From contig NZ_FZQY01000004.1 of NCBI RefSeq assembly GCF_900199585.1, positions 124,001-188,000 on the forward strand: DNA of 64,000 nucleotides, given 5' to 3'. Shown here piece after piece: positions 27,753 to 35,656 of this stretch; the first letter of the stretch is position 1; each line of letters begins with the position of its first letter. A program made the position numbers and the translations under genes. The notes under the pieces are model-generated. The model did not search any database, was not told the DNA's origin, and worked only from the letters and a program-made list of their open reading frames with translations. Source of the stretch: Helicobacter sp. 'house sparrow 1'. GTDB lineage: Bacteria; Campylobacterota; Campylobacteria; Campylobacterales; Helicobacteraceae.

Positions 27753-28829
27753 TTATTGTTCCTTTAAAAAATTAAGATATCTCCCAACTCCCTCATGTAC
27801 AAGTATTGTAGGGTTGTAATCTATTTCTTTTTTTGCTTTTTGTATATTTGGGCATCTTCTTTGAGGATTATGTGTTAGATAATCTTTTTCTTTGGACTGA
27901 TCATAAATAACCTTACCTGTATAGCCAAAAATATCTCTTCCTTGTTGCATATATATATCTGAGAGTTCTGCAATTGAAATTTCTGGCTTATCTATTCCAA
28001 TGTTAAAGTAGTCAAAACTATCATGTAATAAAACCTTTAAGTAACCAGCGATTGCATCTGATATATAGCAGAAAGTTCTGGTAGGAGTTCCTTTACTTAG
28101 TATTTTAATATCCGCATTTTGGATAACTGCTTGTGCAAAGTCAGCAACAACTCTTTTATCATTAACGCTCATACCAGGACCATAATTATTAAAAGGTCTT
28201 GCTATTGTAATTGGCATTTGATATTTTTGATGGAATAAATAGCAAATCGTCTCTCCAAATCTTTTTGATTCATCATAGCATGCTCGTGGTCCAATACAAG
28301 ATACATTGCCACGATACTCTTCTAAAGTTGGTATATTTTCTGGTGAAGGATCCCCGTAAATTTCGGAACTTGAAAAAAATAAAAAACCCTTTAATGGTTT
28401 ATCTTTGTAGAACTCTAATAGGTTTCTTAATCCCCAGACATTTGCATCCAATGTTTCGATTGGATATGCTCTATAAAAACTAGGAGAAGCAATACTAGCT
28501 GCATGAATGATTAAATCTGCATCAATGGCATTTGGAATGCTTGCAATATTATCCTTAATGATATTAAATTCACTAATTTCTAGAATATTATTAGAATTAT
28601 CCGCAAGAAGACTTAGCCACTTTGGTTTGCCAAACATAAAGTTATCAAGACCTATAATCTTTTTGAGATTCAAAGTCTTTGCATATTGTACAAAGAAGTG
28701 CATGAGATAGAAACCTAAAAAACCACCACATCCCGTAACAAGTATAGTAGAACCTTGAAGTTTGTTCCTCTGTTTAGAATTTAAACTTTCAAAAATATAA
28801 TTTAAATCTTCATTAACAATGCTATTCAT
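27753..28829 (-). CDS. UDP-glucuronate decarboxylase (UXS)-like SDR
   Basis: A 358-residue extended SDR. The NAD motif is LVTGCGGFLGFYLMHFF. The runs GPRACYDESKRFGET and RTFCYISDAIAGY closely follow the UXS pattern (GPRxCYDExKR...RxFCYVxD), with Tyr and Lys in YDESK. UXS turns UDP-glucuronate into UDP-xylose, and the adjacent ugd makes that substrate. A role as a CDP-glucose dehydratase cannot be excluded because rfbF is also adjacent. I use the ATG at 28829, which has AAGGAG upstream and leaves rfbF free, over a start at 28880 inside rfbF. Confidence 0.72.
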   Translation of the reverse strand: MNSIVNEDLNYIFESLNSKQRNKLQGSTILVTGCGGFLGFYLMHFFVQYAKTLNLKKIIGLDNFMFGKPKWLSLLADNSNNILEISEFNIIKDNIASIPNAIDADLIIHAASIASPSFYRAYPIETLDANVWGLRNLLEFYKDKPLKGFLFFSSSEIYGDPSPENIPTLEEYRGNVSCIGPRACYDESKRFGETICYLFHQKYQMPITIARPFNNYGPGMSVNDKRVVADFAQAVIQNADIKILSKGTPTRTFCYISDAIAGYLKVLLHDSFDYFNIGIDKPEISIAELSDIYMQQGRDIFGYTGKVIYDQSKEKDYLTHNPQRRCPNIQKAKKEIDYNPTILVHEGVGRYLNFLKEQ

Positions 28830-28840
28830 TTTATTTCTCC

Positions 28841-29665
28841 TTATTGCCATTTCTTCCATGGAGCACAATTGTGTTGCCATAAATATTGAAGATCATTTTT
28901 GTCTTTTAAAGTATCCATGCATTTCCAAAAACCATGATGCTTATACGCATAGAGCTCCCCATCCTTGGCAAGATCTCTAAGAGGATCTTGTTCAAAAACA
29001 ACACTCAAAGGATCTTCTTTCATTGACAGTTTCTTTTGCTGAGCTTTATAGATATAATCAAAAACTTTAGGCTCGCATATAAAAAATCCCCCATTGATAT
29101 AACCAGAGCCATTGGCACAATCTCCTTTAGGTTTTTCTACAAAACTATTGATTTGATTAGTTGAATTATTGATATCTAAGACACCAAACTTGCCATTTGG
29201 CAAAATTGAAGTCATTGTTGCTGCTCTCTTATGTTTTTTGTGAAATTCCAATAGCTCATTAATATCAATATCGCAAAGTCCATCACCATATGTAAGCATA
29301 AAAGTTTCATTGTTTACAAAGTCTTTTGCATGGTAGATTCTACTACCTGTCATTGTATCTTGCCCTGTATATAACATTGTAACCTTCCAAGGCTCAATCC
29401 TCATCTTATGCATATGGATATTATTATTAGACATATCAATTGTGATATCAGAATATCGTGTATAGTAGTTCAAAAAATATTCTTTGATTATATGACTTTT
29501 ATATCCTGTTAATATAATAAAATCATTTAGACCATAATGGCTATAAATTTTCATAATATGCCATAAAATAGGTTTTCCTCCTATTTCTACCATAGGTTTT
29601 GGCTTTAGAGTAGTTTCTTCAGACAACCTTGTTCCAAGTCCACCAGCAAGAATTAAGACTTTCAT
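28841..29665 (-). CDS. rfbF: Glucose-1-phosphate cytidylyltransferase
   Basis: Makes CDP-glucose from CTP and glucose-1-phosphate, the entry to CDP-3,6-dideoxyhexoses and related sugars. The nucleotidyltransferase signature LAGGLGTRLSEETTLKPKPM is followed by GGKPILWHIMKIYS, and TYGDGLCDIDI holds the metal-binding Asp residues. Length is 274, slightly longer than the usual 257. No CDP-glucose 4,6-dehydratase of obvious RfbG type is in the window, so the fate of CDP-glucose is unclear. Confidence 0.87.
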   Translation of the reverse strand: MKVLILAGGLGTRLSEETTLKPKPMVEIGGKPILWHIMKIYSHYGLNDFIILTGYKSHIIKEYFLNYYTRYSDITIDMSNNNIHMHKMRIEPWKVTMLYTGQDTMTGSRIYHAKDFVNNETFMLTYGDGLCDIDINELLEFHKKHKRAATMTSILPNGKFGVLDINNSTNQINSFVEKPKGDCANGSGYINGGFFICEPKVFDYIYKAQQKKLSMKEDPLSVVFEQDPLRDLAKDGELYAYKHHGFWKCMDTLKDKNDLQYLWQHNCAPWKKWQ

Positions 29666-29793
29666 AATTTTTAACCTTTTAAGTTTGGCTTATTATATCT
29701 AGTTTTGTTGCTTTAGTTTTTACAATTAAAGCGATGCTAAAATCAGCCTGATAATCATCCGTTGTGTTACAAAAATATATTTTATTGGATTGT

Positions 29794-30690
29794 CTATATA
29801 ATTTTTGAAATTTGGGGATAATGCTCTAATATTTTTTCAAGCTGAATTTGATTTTGACCTCCAAGGCCATTTTGATCTCCAAGGTTTGGGCTTTCAAAAT
29901 GAGAAATGCTTTTTTGAAGATTTTTCATACTATTATCAACTACCACAGTTTGAGTGTTATTTAAGATGGCCATGCTCCAGAAGTATAGATCGTCAGCTAG
30001 TGGAGCCAATCTTGTTATTTTCTCATAATCAGAAATATCTTCATGAAGACAGTTTGGGGGATAGATGACGCCTGCTGCTCCCACGGCCAAATGTTTTAAA
30101 GAAGGAGTTTTGCTCTCTGTAGAATTCCAGCTATTCACAGGGACATGAAGTTCAACTTTAGCTGCCAAGTGTGTACTAATACACATTGGAAATTTGCAAT
30201 ATGACTCCCAAAGAGATGTTAGCCAATGCTTAGGATAATAAATATCATCATCTACGGTTATGATAGGTAGATTAAGATTAAGTTGTAGAGTTGGAAGGAG
30301 TTTTTTGTATGATTTAAGATCTCTGCACCATCTAATCTCTATCATTTTTCCCCATTTTTTGTTGCTTATTGTTTTTGTTAGGGTTGTAGGAAGTTTCTTA
30401 TCTGGGAATTGTTCCATTGCTAACCATAAGATAATCTTTTGGGGATGTTTATCTTGTCTTATTAGGGATTGAAGAGTGTAGTGAACATACTTAATTCTTG
30501 CTGGAAATGATGTAAGAGAAATGATGCAAGGCAAAACTTCTTTATTTGACATTGGATTGTGAAATCTAGAAGAAGAATTCCACCACATACGATAAAGGAT
30601 GACTATAGCTGTGTATCTAAAAAATCTGTAAGTATCAACAAGTAATTTATAGCGTTTTAATCTTATTCGAAGTTCTTTAAGTAAAGACAT
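29794..30690 (-). CDS. Glycosyltransferase with DDD motif, first gene of the glycan cluster
   Basis: A 298-residue protein of a GT-A-like family found in capsule loci. After a basic N-terminus it has CIISLTSFPARIKYVHYTLQ in its first strand and helix, and IITVDDDIYYPKHWL as the metal/nucleotide motif. LADDLYFWSMAI suits an acceptor-side acidic motif. GAGGT lies before the ATG. Near the C-terminus an 18-bp tandem duplication (29851-29886) encodes two related Gly/Gln/Asn-rich hexapeptides. Confidence 0.72.
   Translation of the reverse strand: MSLLKELRIRLKRYKLLVDTYRFFRYTAIVILYRMWWNSSSRFHNPMSNKEVLPCIISLTSFPARIKYVHYTLQSLIRQDKHPQKIILWLAMEQFPDKKLPTTLTKTISNKKWGKMIEIRWCRDLKSYKKLLPTLQLNLNLPIITVDDDIYYPKHWLTSLWESYCKFPMCISTHLAAKVELHVPVNSWNSTESKTPSLKHLAVGAAGVIYPPNCLHEDISDYEKITRLAPLADDLYFWSMAILNNTQTVVVDNSMKNLQKSISHFESPNLGDQNGLGGQNQIQLEKILEHYPQISKII
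29851..29886. repeat. 18-bp tandem repeat, two copies, in a glycosyltransferase gene
   Basis: ATTTTGACCTCCAAGGCC is followed directly by ATTTTGATCTCCAAGGTT (three mismatches). The unit is a multiple of three, so copy changes would keep the frame. Confidence 0.75.
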
Positions 30691-31595
30691 TTTTACCTCA
30701 TTGTTATTTTATAAAATAAAAGCTTAGAAAGTGTGAGTTGGGCTTTGATTATCTTAGCCTTCTTTCTAGAAAATTTTAAGAGTATTTGATTTTATTTAAA
30801 ATGAATTATTAAGTAAAACTTAAAAATTGTTGAAATTATAATATTTTCTTGAGGACAAATCAATATAGGATAGGTGTCTTAAAAAAATAACCCATAGTGA
30901 TTTTTCATATCTAAAATGCAAAAATACTTATTTTTATCTAGATTTAATCCATGTAGAAATATTTTAGATTGAGTCAAACAATAAAATTAAATTACTAAAT
31001 TAAAAATTTAGATAAAAATTAAAGATGCTGTTTTTACTTTTGATAGCAAAGATTGGAAAAGTTGCACATAAAATAATGTAACTACTTTTTATAAAAAATA
31101 AAATGGATTTTAATTTAATGTTTTATCCTAAAAGATTTCTAAAAAATTGATGGAATAGTTTGCTTTTAGGGAATAAAAAGGTATGTGATGAAATATTAGT
31201 GGATATTTTGGAGTTTGATGGGAATAAAATTAAGGTTTAAGGCTATAAAGATGATGTGAGTGTTTGTTTGATATCACAAAGAATGCCTGTTGTTTTCAAT
31301 AAGAGCGGGATGTATTAAAATCTAAAAATTTAATTAAAAGTTAAAATTATTTTGTGTAAAATAACGGCCATACTTGAAAAGAGGGTTGTTAAGAAGGGAG
31401 TGGGGAGACTTGTCTTGATATCTTTTAATGTATTTTTGCTTCTATAATGATTTAGGTAATGGGTTTCCTCTAGGTCTTTTGTTTGATGGATCTAGAGATG
31501 AAGCATTGTTGTTTTTTGAAGCATCTAGGCTAGGTTTTATTATTTTGTTCTTGGTATTATCTTGAGGTTTGTAGAGCCAAGACATTAGAAACTTT
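30691..31595. other. Gene-free stretch between the glycan cluster and the aldehyde dehydrogenase gene
   Basis: About 900 bases, very AT-rich in the half nearest the cluster. I see no RNA gene, transposase or supported frame. A 45-codon frame at 31428-31565 (plus) opens with ATG but has no ribosome site and no recognised motif. The region probably carries the promoter of the glycan cluster and the remains of lost genes. Confidence 0.5.
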
Positions 31596-33131
31596 TTAAC
31601 CAAGTAGCCATCTAAAAATTTTTATTCTTTCTAATCCAAATGTCTTTTTACTATATGGAGGATATCTCAAGTGGATATCAAAAGAAGAGGATCCTTTAAA
31701 GATTCCTTTTTTCCTACAAAAAGTTTCAGCGCTAAAGATGCCATGATAGGATCCAATTCCACTGTTACCCACACCTCCAAATGGAAGGTTGTTGTTAGCA
31801 ACTTGTGCAATACAATCATTAATGCATCCATTACCAAAAGAAATGGTTTGTACTACTTGATCTTGTTTTTCTTTTGCATCGCTAAAAAGATAGAGGGCAA
31901 GAGGTTTTTCAAATTTTTGTATAAAGGATATGCATTCATCCAGATTCTTATAAGTGAGTATTGGCAAAATAGGACCAAAAATTTCTTCTTGTAATAGTTT
32001 TAGTTGTAATAGTTTTAGTTTAGGATTCTTATTATCTTTTGATCTAACTTGAAAGATGCTTTGATCACCCAAAGTTTCTAATAAGTGTTCTATTAAACCA
32101 AAATCAACCAATGTTGGGGAGATTTTTAGAGCTTTTTGATCTATATGCCCACCAAAGATGATTCGTCCCTCTTCTTTAATTTCTTTAAGCTCTTGAAGCA
32201 AATCTAGCAGGCGTTGAAAATGTCTAGGAGAAATAATCTTGCAATAGTCTTTGGAATTAATAATACTTTGATTTATTTCTTGATTCTGATGGTGATTTTT
32301 TTGATCATTGGTGTATAGATTGATGATATTTTGCTTAAGGTTTTCAACCACGCATTCCTTTAGATCTTGCTGTATTAAAAGAAGGTCTGGAGCAATGCAT
32401 GTTTGACCTGAATTTAACCATTTTCCCCATGCAATTTTTCTAGTGATAATTTGCACATTTTTATAATCTTCTACAATACAAGGATTCTTGCCTCCAAGTT
32501 CTAGAGTGATAGGGGTGAGATTTTTTGCAGCCTCCTGCATTACAATTCTTCCAACTGATTCACTACCTGTAAAAAAGATATAGTCAAATTTTTGTTGAAG
32601 TAAATATTCTCCTACTTCTTTTCCACCTTGTAAAACACATACAAAATCTTTTAAAAAGGCTCTGGCAATAATTTTTTCTAAAATATTAGAGGAATGTTGA
32701 GAATATTCAGAGGGTTTTAAAATTACACAATTTCCAGAGGCAATTGCTCCAACTAGAGGTATAAGACTAAGATTTATGGGGTAGTTCCAAGGTGAAATAA
32801 TCAAGACTACCCCATAGGGTTCATAATAAATTTTACTTTTGCCACCTAGATGGCTTAAGGGAGATTTTACGGATTTTGGGGTTGTGTATCTTTTTACCCA
32901 TTTTCTTGCACTTTTAATTTCCTTATAGACTTGGGCTATTTCAGACATAAAGCCTTCTTCTTTAGATTTATTAAGATCTAAATAAAGAGCTTGAAGAATC
33001 TGTTCTTCGTGATATTTAATACTCTCTAGTATTGAATCAAGTGCTTGTAATCTTGCAGATTTTGAGAGTGTTTTATGACTATAAAAGAATTCTTTTTGTC
33101 GCAGGATGATGGAAGAGATTTCCTTTTGCAT
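31596..33131 (-). CDS. Aldehyde dehydrogenase family protein (class 3-like)
   Basis: Oxidises an aldehyde to the acid with NAD(P)+. IISPWNYPINLSLIPLVGAIASGN and FFTGSESVGRIVM form the cofactor site (read in segments), the general-base Glu is in TLELGGKNPCIV, and the catalytic Cys is in NSGQTCIAPD. The closing LPFGGVGNSGIGSYHG is typical of the ALDH3/coniferyl-aldehyde group. At 511 residues it is longer than usual because of an insertion around residues 350-390, where a 15-bp tandem repeat encodes LKLLQ twice. The last 20 residues are hydrophobic and basic and may anchor it to the membrane. Substrate unknown. Confidence 0.87.
   Translation of the reverse strand: MQKEISSIILRQKEFFYSHKTLSKSARLQALDSILESIKYHEEQILQALYLDLNKSKEEGFMSEIAQVYKEIKSARKWVKRYTTPKSVKSPLSHLGGKSKIYYEPYGVVLIISPWNYPINLSLIPLVGAIASGNCVILKPSEYSQHSSNILEKIIARAFLKDFVCVLQGGKEVGEYLLQQKFDYIFFTGSESVGRIVMQEAAKNLTPITLELGGKNPCIVEDYKNVQIITRKIAWGKWLNSGQTCIAPDLLLIQQDLKECVVENLKQNIINLYTNDQKNHHQNQEINQSIINSKDYCKIISPRHFQRLLDLLQELKEIKEEGRIIFGGHIDQKALKISPTLVDFGLIEHLLETLGDQSIFQVRSKDNKNPKLKLLQLKLLQEEIFGPILPILTYKNLDECISFIQKFEKPLALYLFSDAKEKQDQVVQTISFGNGCINDCIAQVANNNLPFGGVGNSGIGSYHGIFSAETFCRKKGIFKGSSSFDIHLRYPPYSKKTFGLERIKIFRWLLG
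31989..32018. repeat. 15-bp tandem repeat, two perfect copies, in the aldehyde dehydrogenase gene
   Basis: TTGTAATAGTTTTAG occurs twice in direct succession. It encodes the repeated LKLLQ on the minus strand within a family-atypical insertion. Changes in copy number would stay in frame. Confidence 0.85.
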
Positions 33132-33249
33132 ATCTACCTTCTTTATTGTGCTATCAAGTTTTTAGATAGAGTTTAAAAACCAAAACCCTAACAAGTGATT
33201 TATTATTCTATAATTTAAGTTTTAAAAAATGGAATACTGACTAGGAACT

Positions 33250-33921
33250 ATGGATAAAAATATAGAATTAAAATCAATGATCAATAAAAAATTAAATATT
33301 AATGGTCTAGAACTAACAAATAAGCTACAAGACTCAAGCATTTCCCTAGCTTTCTTTGATCCTCAATATAGAGGTGTATTAGATAAGATGAGATATGGCA
33401 ATGAGGGTGAGAGACAAAAAGGTAGAGCAGAGTTAATTCAAATGAATGAGGAGATAATTATTGATTTTATTACCCAAATTCATAGAGTCTTAAAACCAAG
33501 TGCTTATTTGATGCTTTGGATTGATAAATTTCACCTTTGTGAGGGAATTAAAGATTGGACTAAAAATACAACACTTCAAATTGTAGATTTAATCACTTGG
33601 GATAAACAAAAAATGGGAATGGGTTATCGCACAAGACGGCAGAGTGAATATTTACTCATCTTGCAAAAAAAACCCATCAAAGCCAAGGGCACTTGGAATC
33701 TTCATCATATTCGTGATGTATGGAGTGAGAAGATTCCTCAAGAAGAAATCAAACTCCACCCTCATAGCAAACCTAAAGCATTGCAAAAAGCACTGATACA
33801 ATCTTGCACACAAGAAGGAGATGTTGTTCTTGATCCTGCAGCAGGTAGTTTTAGTGTGTTTGAATGCTGTATGGAATTGGGAAGAAATTTTATAGGGACA
33901 GATTTAGTGAAAGAGGATTAA
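33250..33921 (+). CDS. Beta-class DNA methyltransferase (N6-adenine or N4-cytosine), orphan
   Basis: A 223-residue DNA amino-methyltransferase. The catalytic motif IV reads DPQY (usually DPPY) in [15 protein letters not shown], and the SAM motif comes last, in [20 protein letters not shown] followed by NFIGTDL. This order defines the beta class. No restriction gene is next to it, so it is an orphan or part of a dispersed system; the specificity cannot be read. It ends with a 4-base overlap (shared TTAA) against the convergent gene. Confidence 0.87.
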   Translation: MDKNIELKSMINKKLNINGLELTNKLQDSSISLAFFDPQYRGVLDKMRYGNEGERQKGRAELIQMNEEIIIDFITQIHRVLKPSAYLMLWIDKFHLCEGIKDWTKNTTLQIVDLITWDKQKMGMGYRTRRQSEYLLILQKKPIKAKGTWNLHHIRDVWSEKIPQEEIKLHPHSKPKALQKALIQSCTQEGDVVLDPAAGSFSVFECCMELGRNFIGTDLVKED

Positions 33922-34601
33922 TCAAATAATTTTGCATTAAAACTTATTCCAAAAATAAGAGTTCCAAGATCATTGCTTCTAAAAGAATTGAGATAGGCAA
34001 GATCCAAAGAAATATTATCTTTATGGATAAGAAAAGAGGCACCTATTTGATAGAAAGAAGCATTTAAAAGAAGATGGGGTGCATTTGAGGTGCTAAATTC
34101 TGACACAACCCAGATTCTTTTTGTGATATTTCCACTAATGCTTGCACCTAGGGTCAAAAGATTTTGTTTCATACCTGTATGATAAGCCCAGCCAATATTT
34201 ATGGTTGTGCGGAGTCTTTCATTCAGCCAATTAAAACTTAGGGGAAAATAGGCATAAAAATTACTATTGCGATGGGAGATATCAGTGTTGATAATACTGC
34301 CCCCAATAATTCCAATATTAAAAAAATTATCTTTTGTTGTATAAAAGCCTTGTTCTATCTCTATAAATCCTTTATTTTCTAGGCTTTGGGTTGAGGCATT
34401 GTTTGCAATTTGCAAGGAAGTATATTTAAAAATTACACAATCTCCATAAAATCCTAAATTTTGCGATTTTTGAGAGGCATTTAACCATATATCAAACTCA
34501 CAAGTACCTTTATCTGCTGTAAAAGTATCACCAACTATAGTCCAACCAGCAGCATAGATACAGCAACAATAAACACATAATAAGAAGATTTTTTTTATCA
34601 T
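33918..34601 (-). CDS. Hypothetical outer-membrane protein
   Basis: A 227-residue protein with a signal peptide (about residues 1-18, ending YAAG). The rest has alternating polar and hydrophobic residues typical of beta strands, for example [27 protein letters not shown] and [16 protein letters not shown], so a small outer-membrane barrel is likely. The family is not recognised. It is divergent from the lpxR homologue, with 89 bases between the two genes. Confidence 0.62.
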   Translation of the reverse strand: MIKKIFLLCVYCCCIYAAGWTIVGDTFTADKGTCEFDIWLNASQKSQNLGFYGDCVIFKYTSLQIANNASTQSLENKGFIEIEQGFYTTKDNFFNIGIIGGSIINTDISHRNSNFYAYFPLSFNWLNERLRTTINIGWAYHTGMKQNLLTLGASISGNITKRIWVVSEFSTSNAPHLLLNASFYQIGASFLIHKDNISLDLAYLNSFRSNDLGTLIFGISFNAKLFD

Positions 34602-34690
34602 TTTTGCTACTATAGTTCTAGGATTTTAAACTTCAATTATACTAATTTATTTACTGAACTCTAGGAGGGTGTATTTTTAGATTTGTTTTT

Positions 34691-35656
34691 TTGATTTTGG
34701 TGGTGTATTGTTTTGTTGATGGTAGTGAAAAGGATGGAGATGTTGAAGTAGTGCCTTATAAAAAACACTTTTTTTCTATTATTACCCAAAATGATTCTTA
34801 TTTTAGTGTGTATATCGATAGATACTATACAACAGGGCAAGGATTGCTTTATAGCTCCAAGGAAGGTTCTTATAAATTTTTAGATTTTTTAGGATTGGTA
34901 AAAGGGGTAAGTTCTTTTAGTGTTGCAATAAATCAGAGCATTTATGCGCCAAAAGATAGAAAAGCTATTTTTCCAGAATATAAGAGTCATCCCTATGGCG
35001 GATATACAAATGTGGGATTTTTTTGGCATCATCGCAGCAAGGATATTCTGGAAAATATTGGGATAAGAATAGGAGTTACAGGAAGAATATCTTTTGCGCA
35101 AGAAGTGCAAGATTTTGTTCATGGTCTAATTGGCAGCATCATATTGAGAGGTTGGGATACGCAAATTCATAATGAATTTATTTTAAATGGACATTATGAC
35201 TGGACCTATCGTTATAAGATAGCAGATTTTTGGAATTTTTCTTTGGATATGCTACCAAATGTTGAATTTGCACTAGGAAATGCAAATATTTATGCCAAAG
35301 GGGGTGTTGTTTTTAGGATTGGCAGGAATCTTGAAACAACTTTTTTACCTCAAGGAATTGCTGGGGAAAATGGCGGATTAAATACAGGTAGAGTATTTAA
35401 AGATGGAGTAGGATATTATTTGTTTTTTGGAGTAAATGGAGGGTATGTAGCTAGAAAACTCTTTATTCAGGGAAATAGCTTTTCTTCCTATCAAAGAGCA
35501 GACTTGATTCATTGGGTGGGAAGCTTGGTTGCAGGTATATCCATAGTCTCTGGAAGAATGTCTTTTACCTATCAAGCTGTCTATACTTCAAAAGAGTTTC
35601 AAAAACAGGATATGGCACATGGCATAGGAAGTCTTAATTTTTCTTGGAGTTTTTAA
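34691..35656 (+). CDS. lpxR: LpxR-family lipid A 3'-O-deacylase
   Basis: Outer-membrane beta-barrel enzyme (DUF2219) that removes the 3'-acyloxyacyl chain of lipid A; H. pylori has one (HP0694, from memory). Family features are QNDSYFSVYIDRYYTTGQG, NQSIYAPKDRKAIFPEYKS then HPYGGY, LGNANIYAKGG and the final aromatic NFSWSF. The first ordinary start, TTG at 34691, leaves a signal peptide with no basic N-terminus. An in-frame ATT at 34673, 4 bases after AGGAGGG, would add MFRFVF and give a better signal. The end overlaps the convergent cusA gene by 23 bases. Confidence 0.85.
   Translation: MILVVYCFVDGSEKDGDVEVVPYKKHFFSIITQNDSYFSVYIDRYYTTGQGLLYSSKEGSYKFLDFLGLVKGVSSFSVAINQSIYAPKDRKAIFPEYKSHPYGGYTNVGFFWHHRSKDILENIGIRIGVTGRISFAQEVQDFVHGLIGSIILRGWDTQIHNEFILNGHYDWTYRYKIADFWNFSLDMLPNVEFALGNANIYAKGGVVFRIGRNLETTFLPQGIAGENGGLNTGRVFKDGVGYYLFFGVNGGYVARKLFIQGNSFSSYQRADLIHWVGSLVAGISIVSGRMSFTYQAVYTSKEFQKQDMAHGIGSLNFSWSF

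Noticed and set aside
31428..31565. 45-codon plus-strand ORF in the gap before the aldehyde dehydrogenase gene
   Set aside because: It starts with ATG but has no ribosome site, partner gene or recognisable motif; not enough to call a gene.
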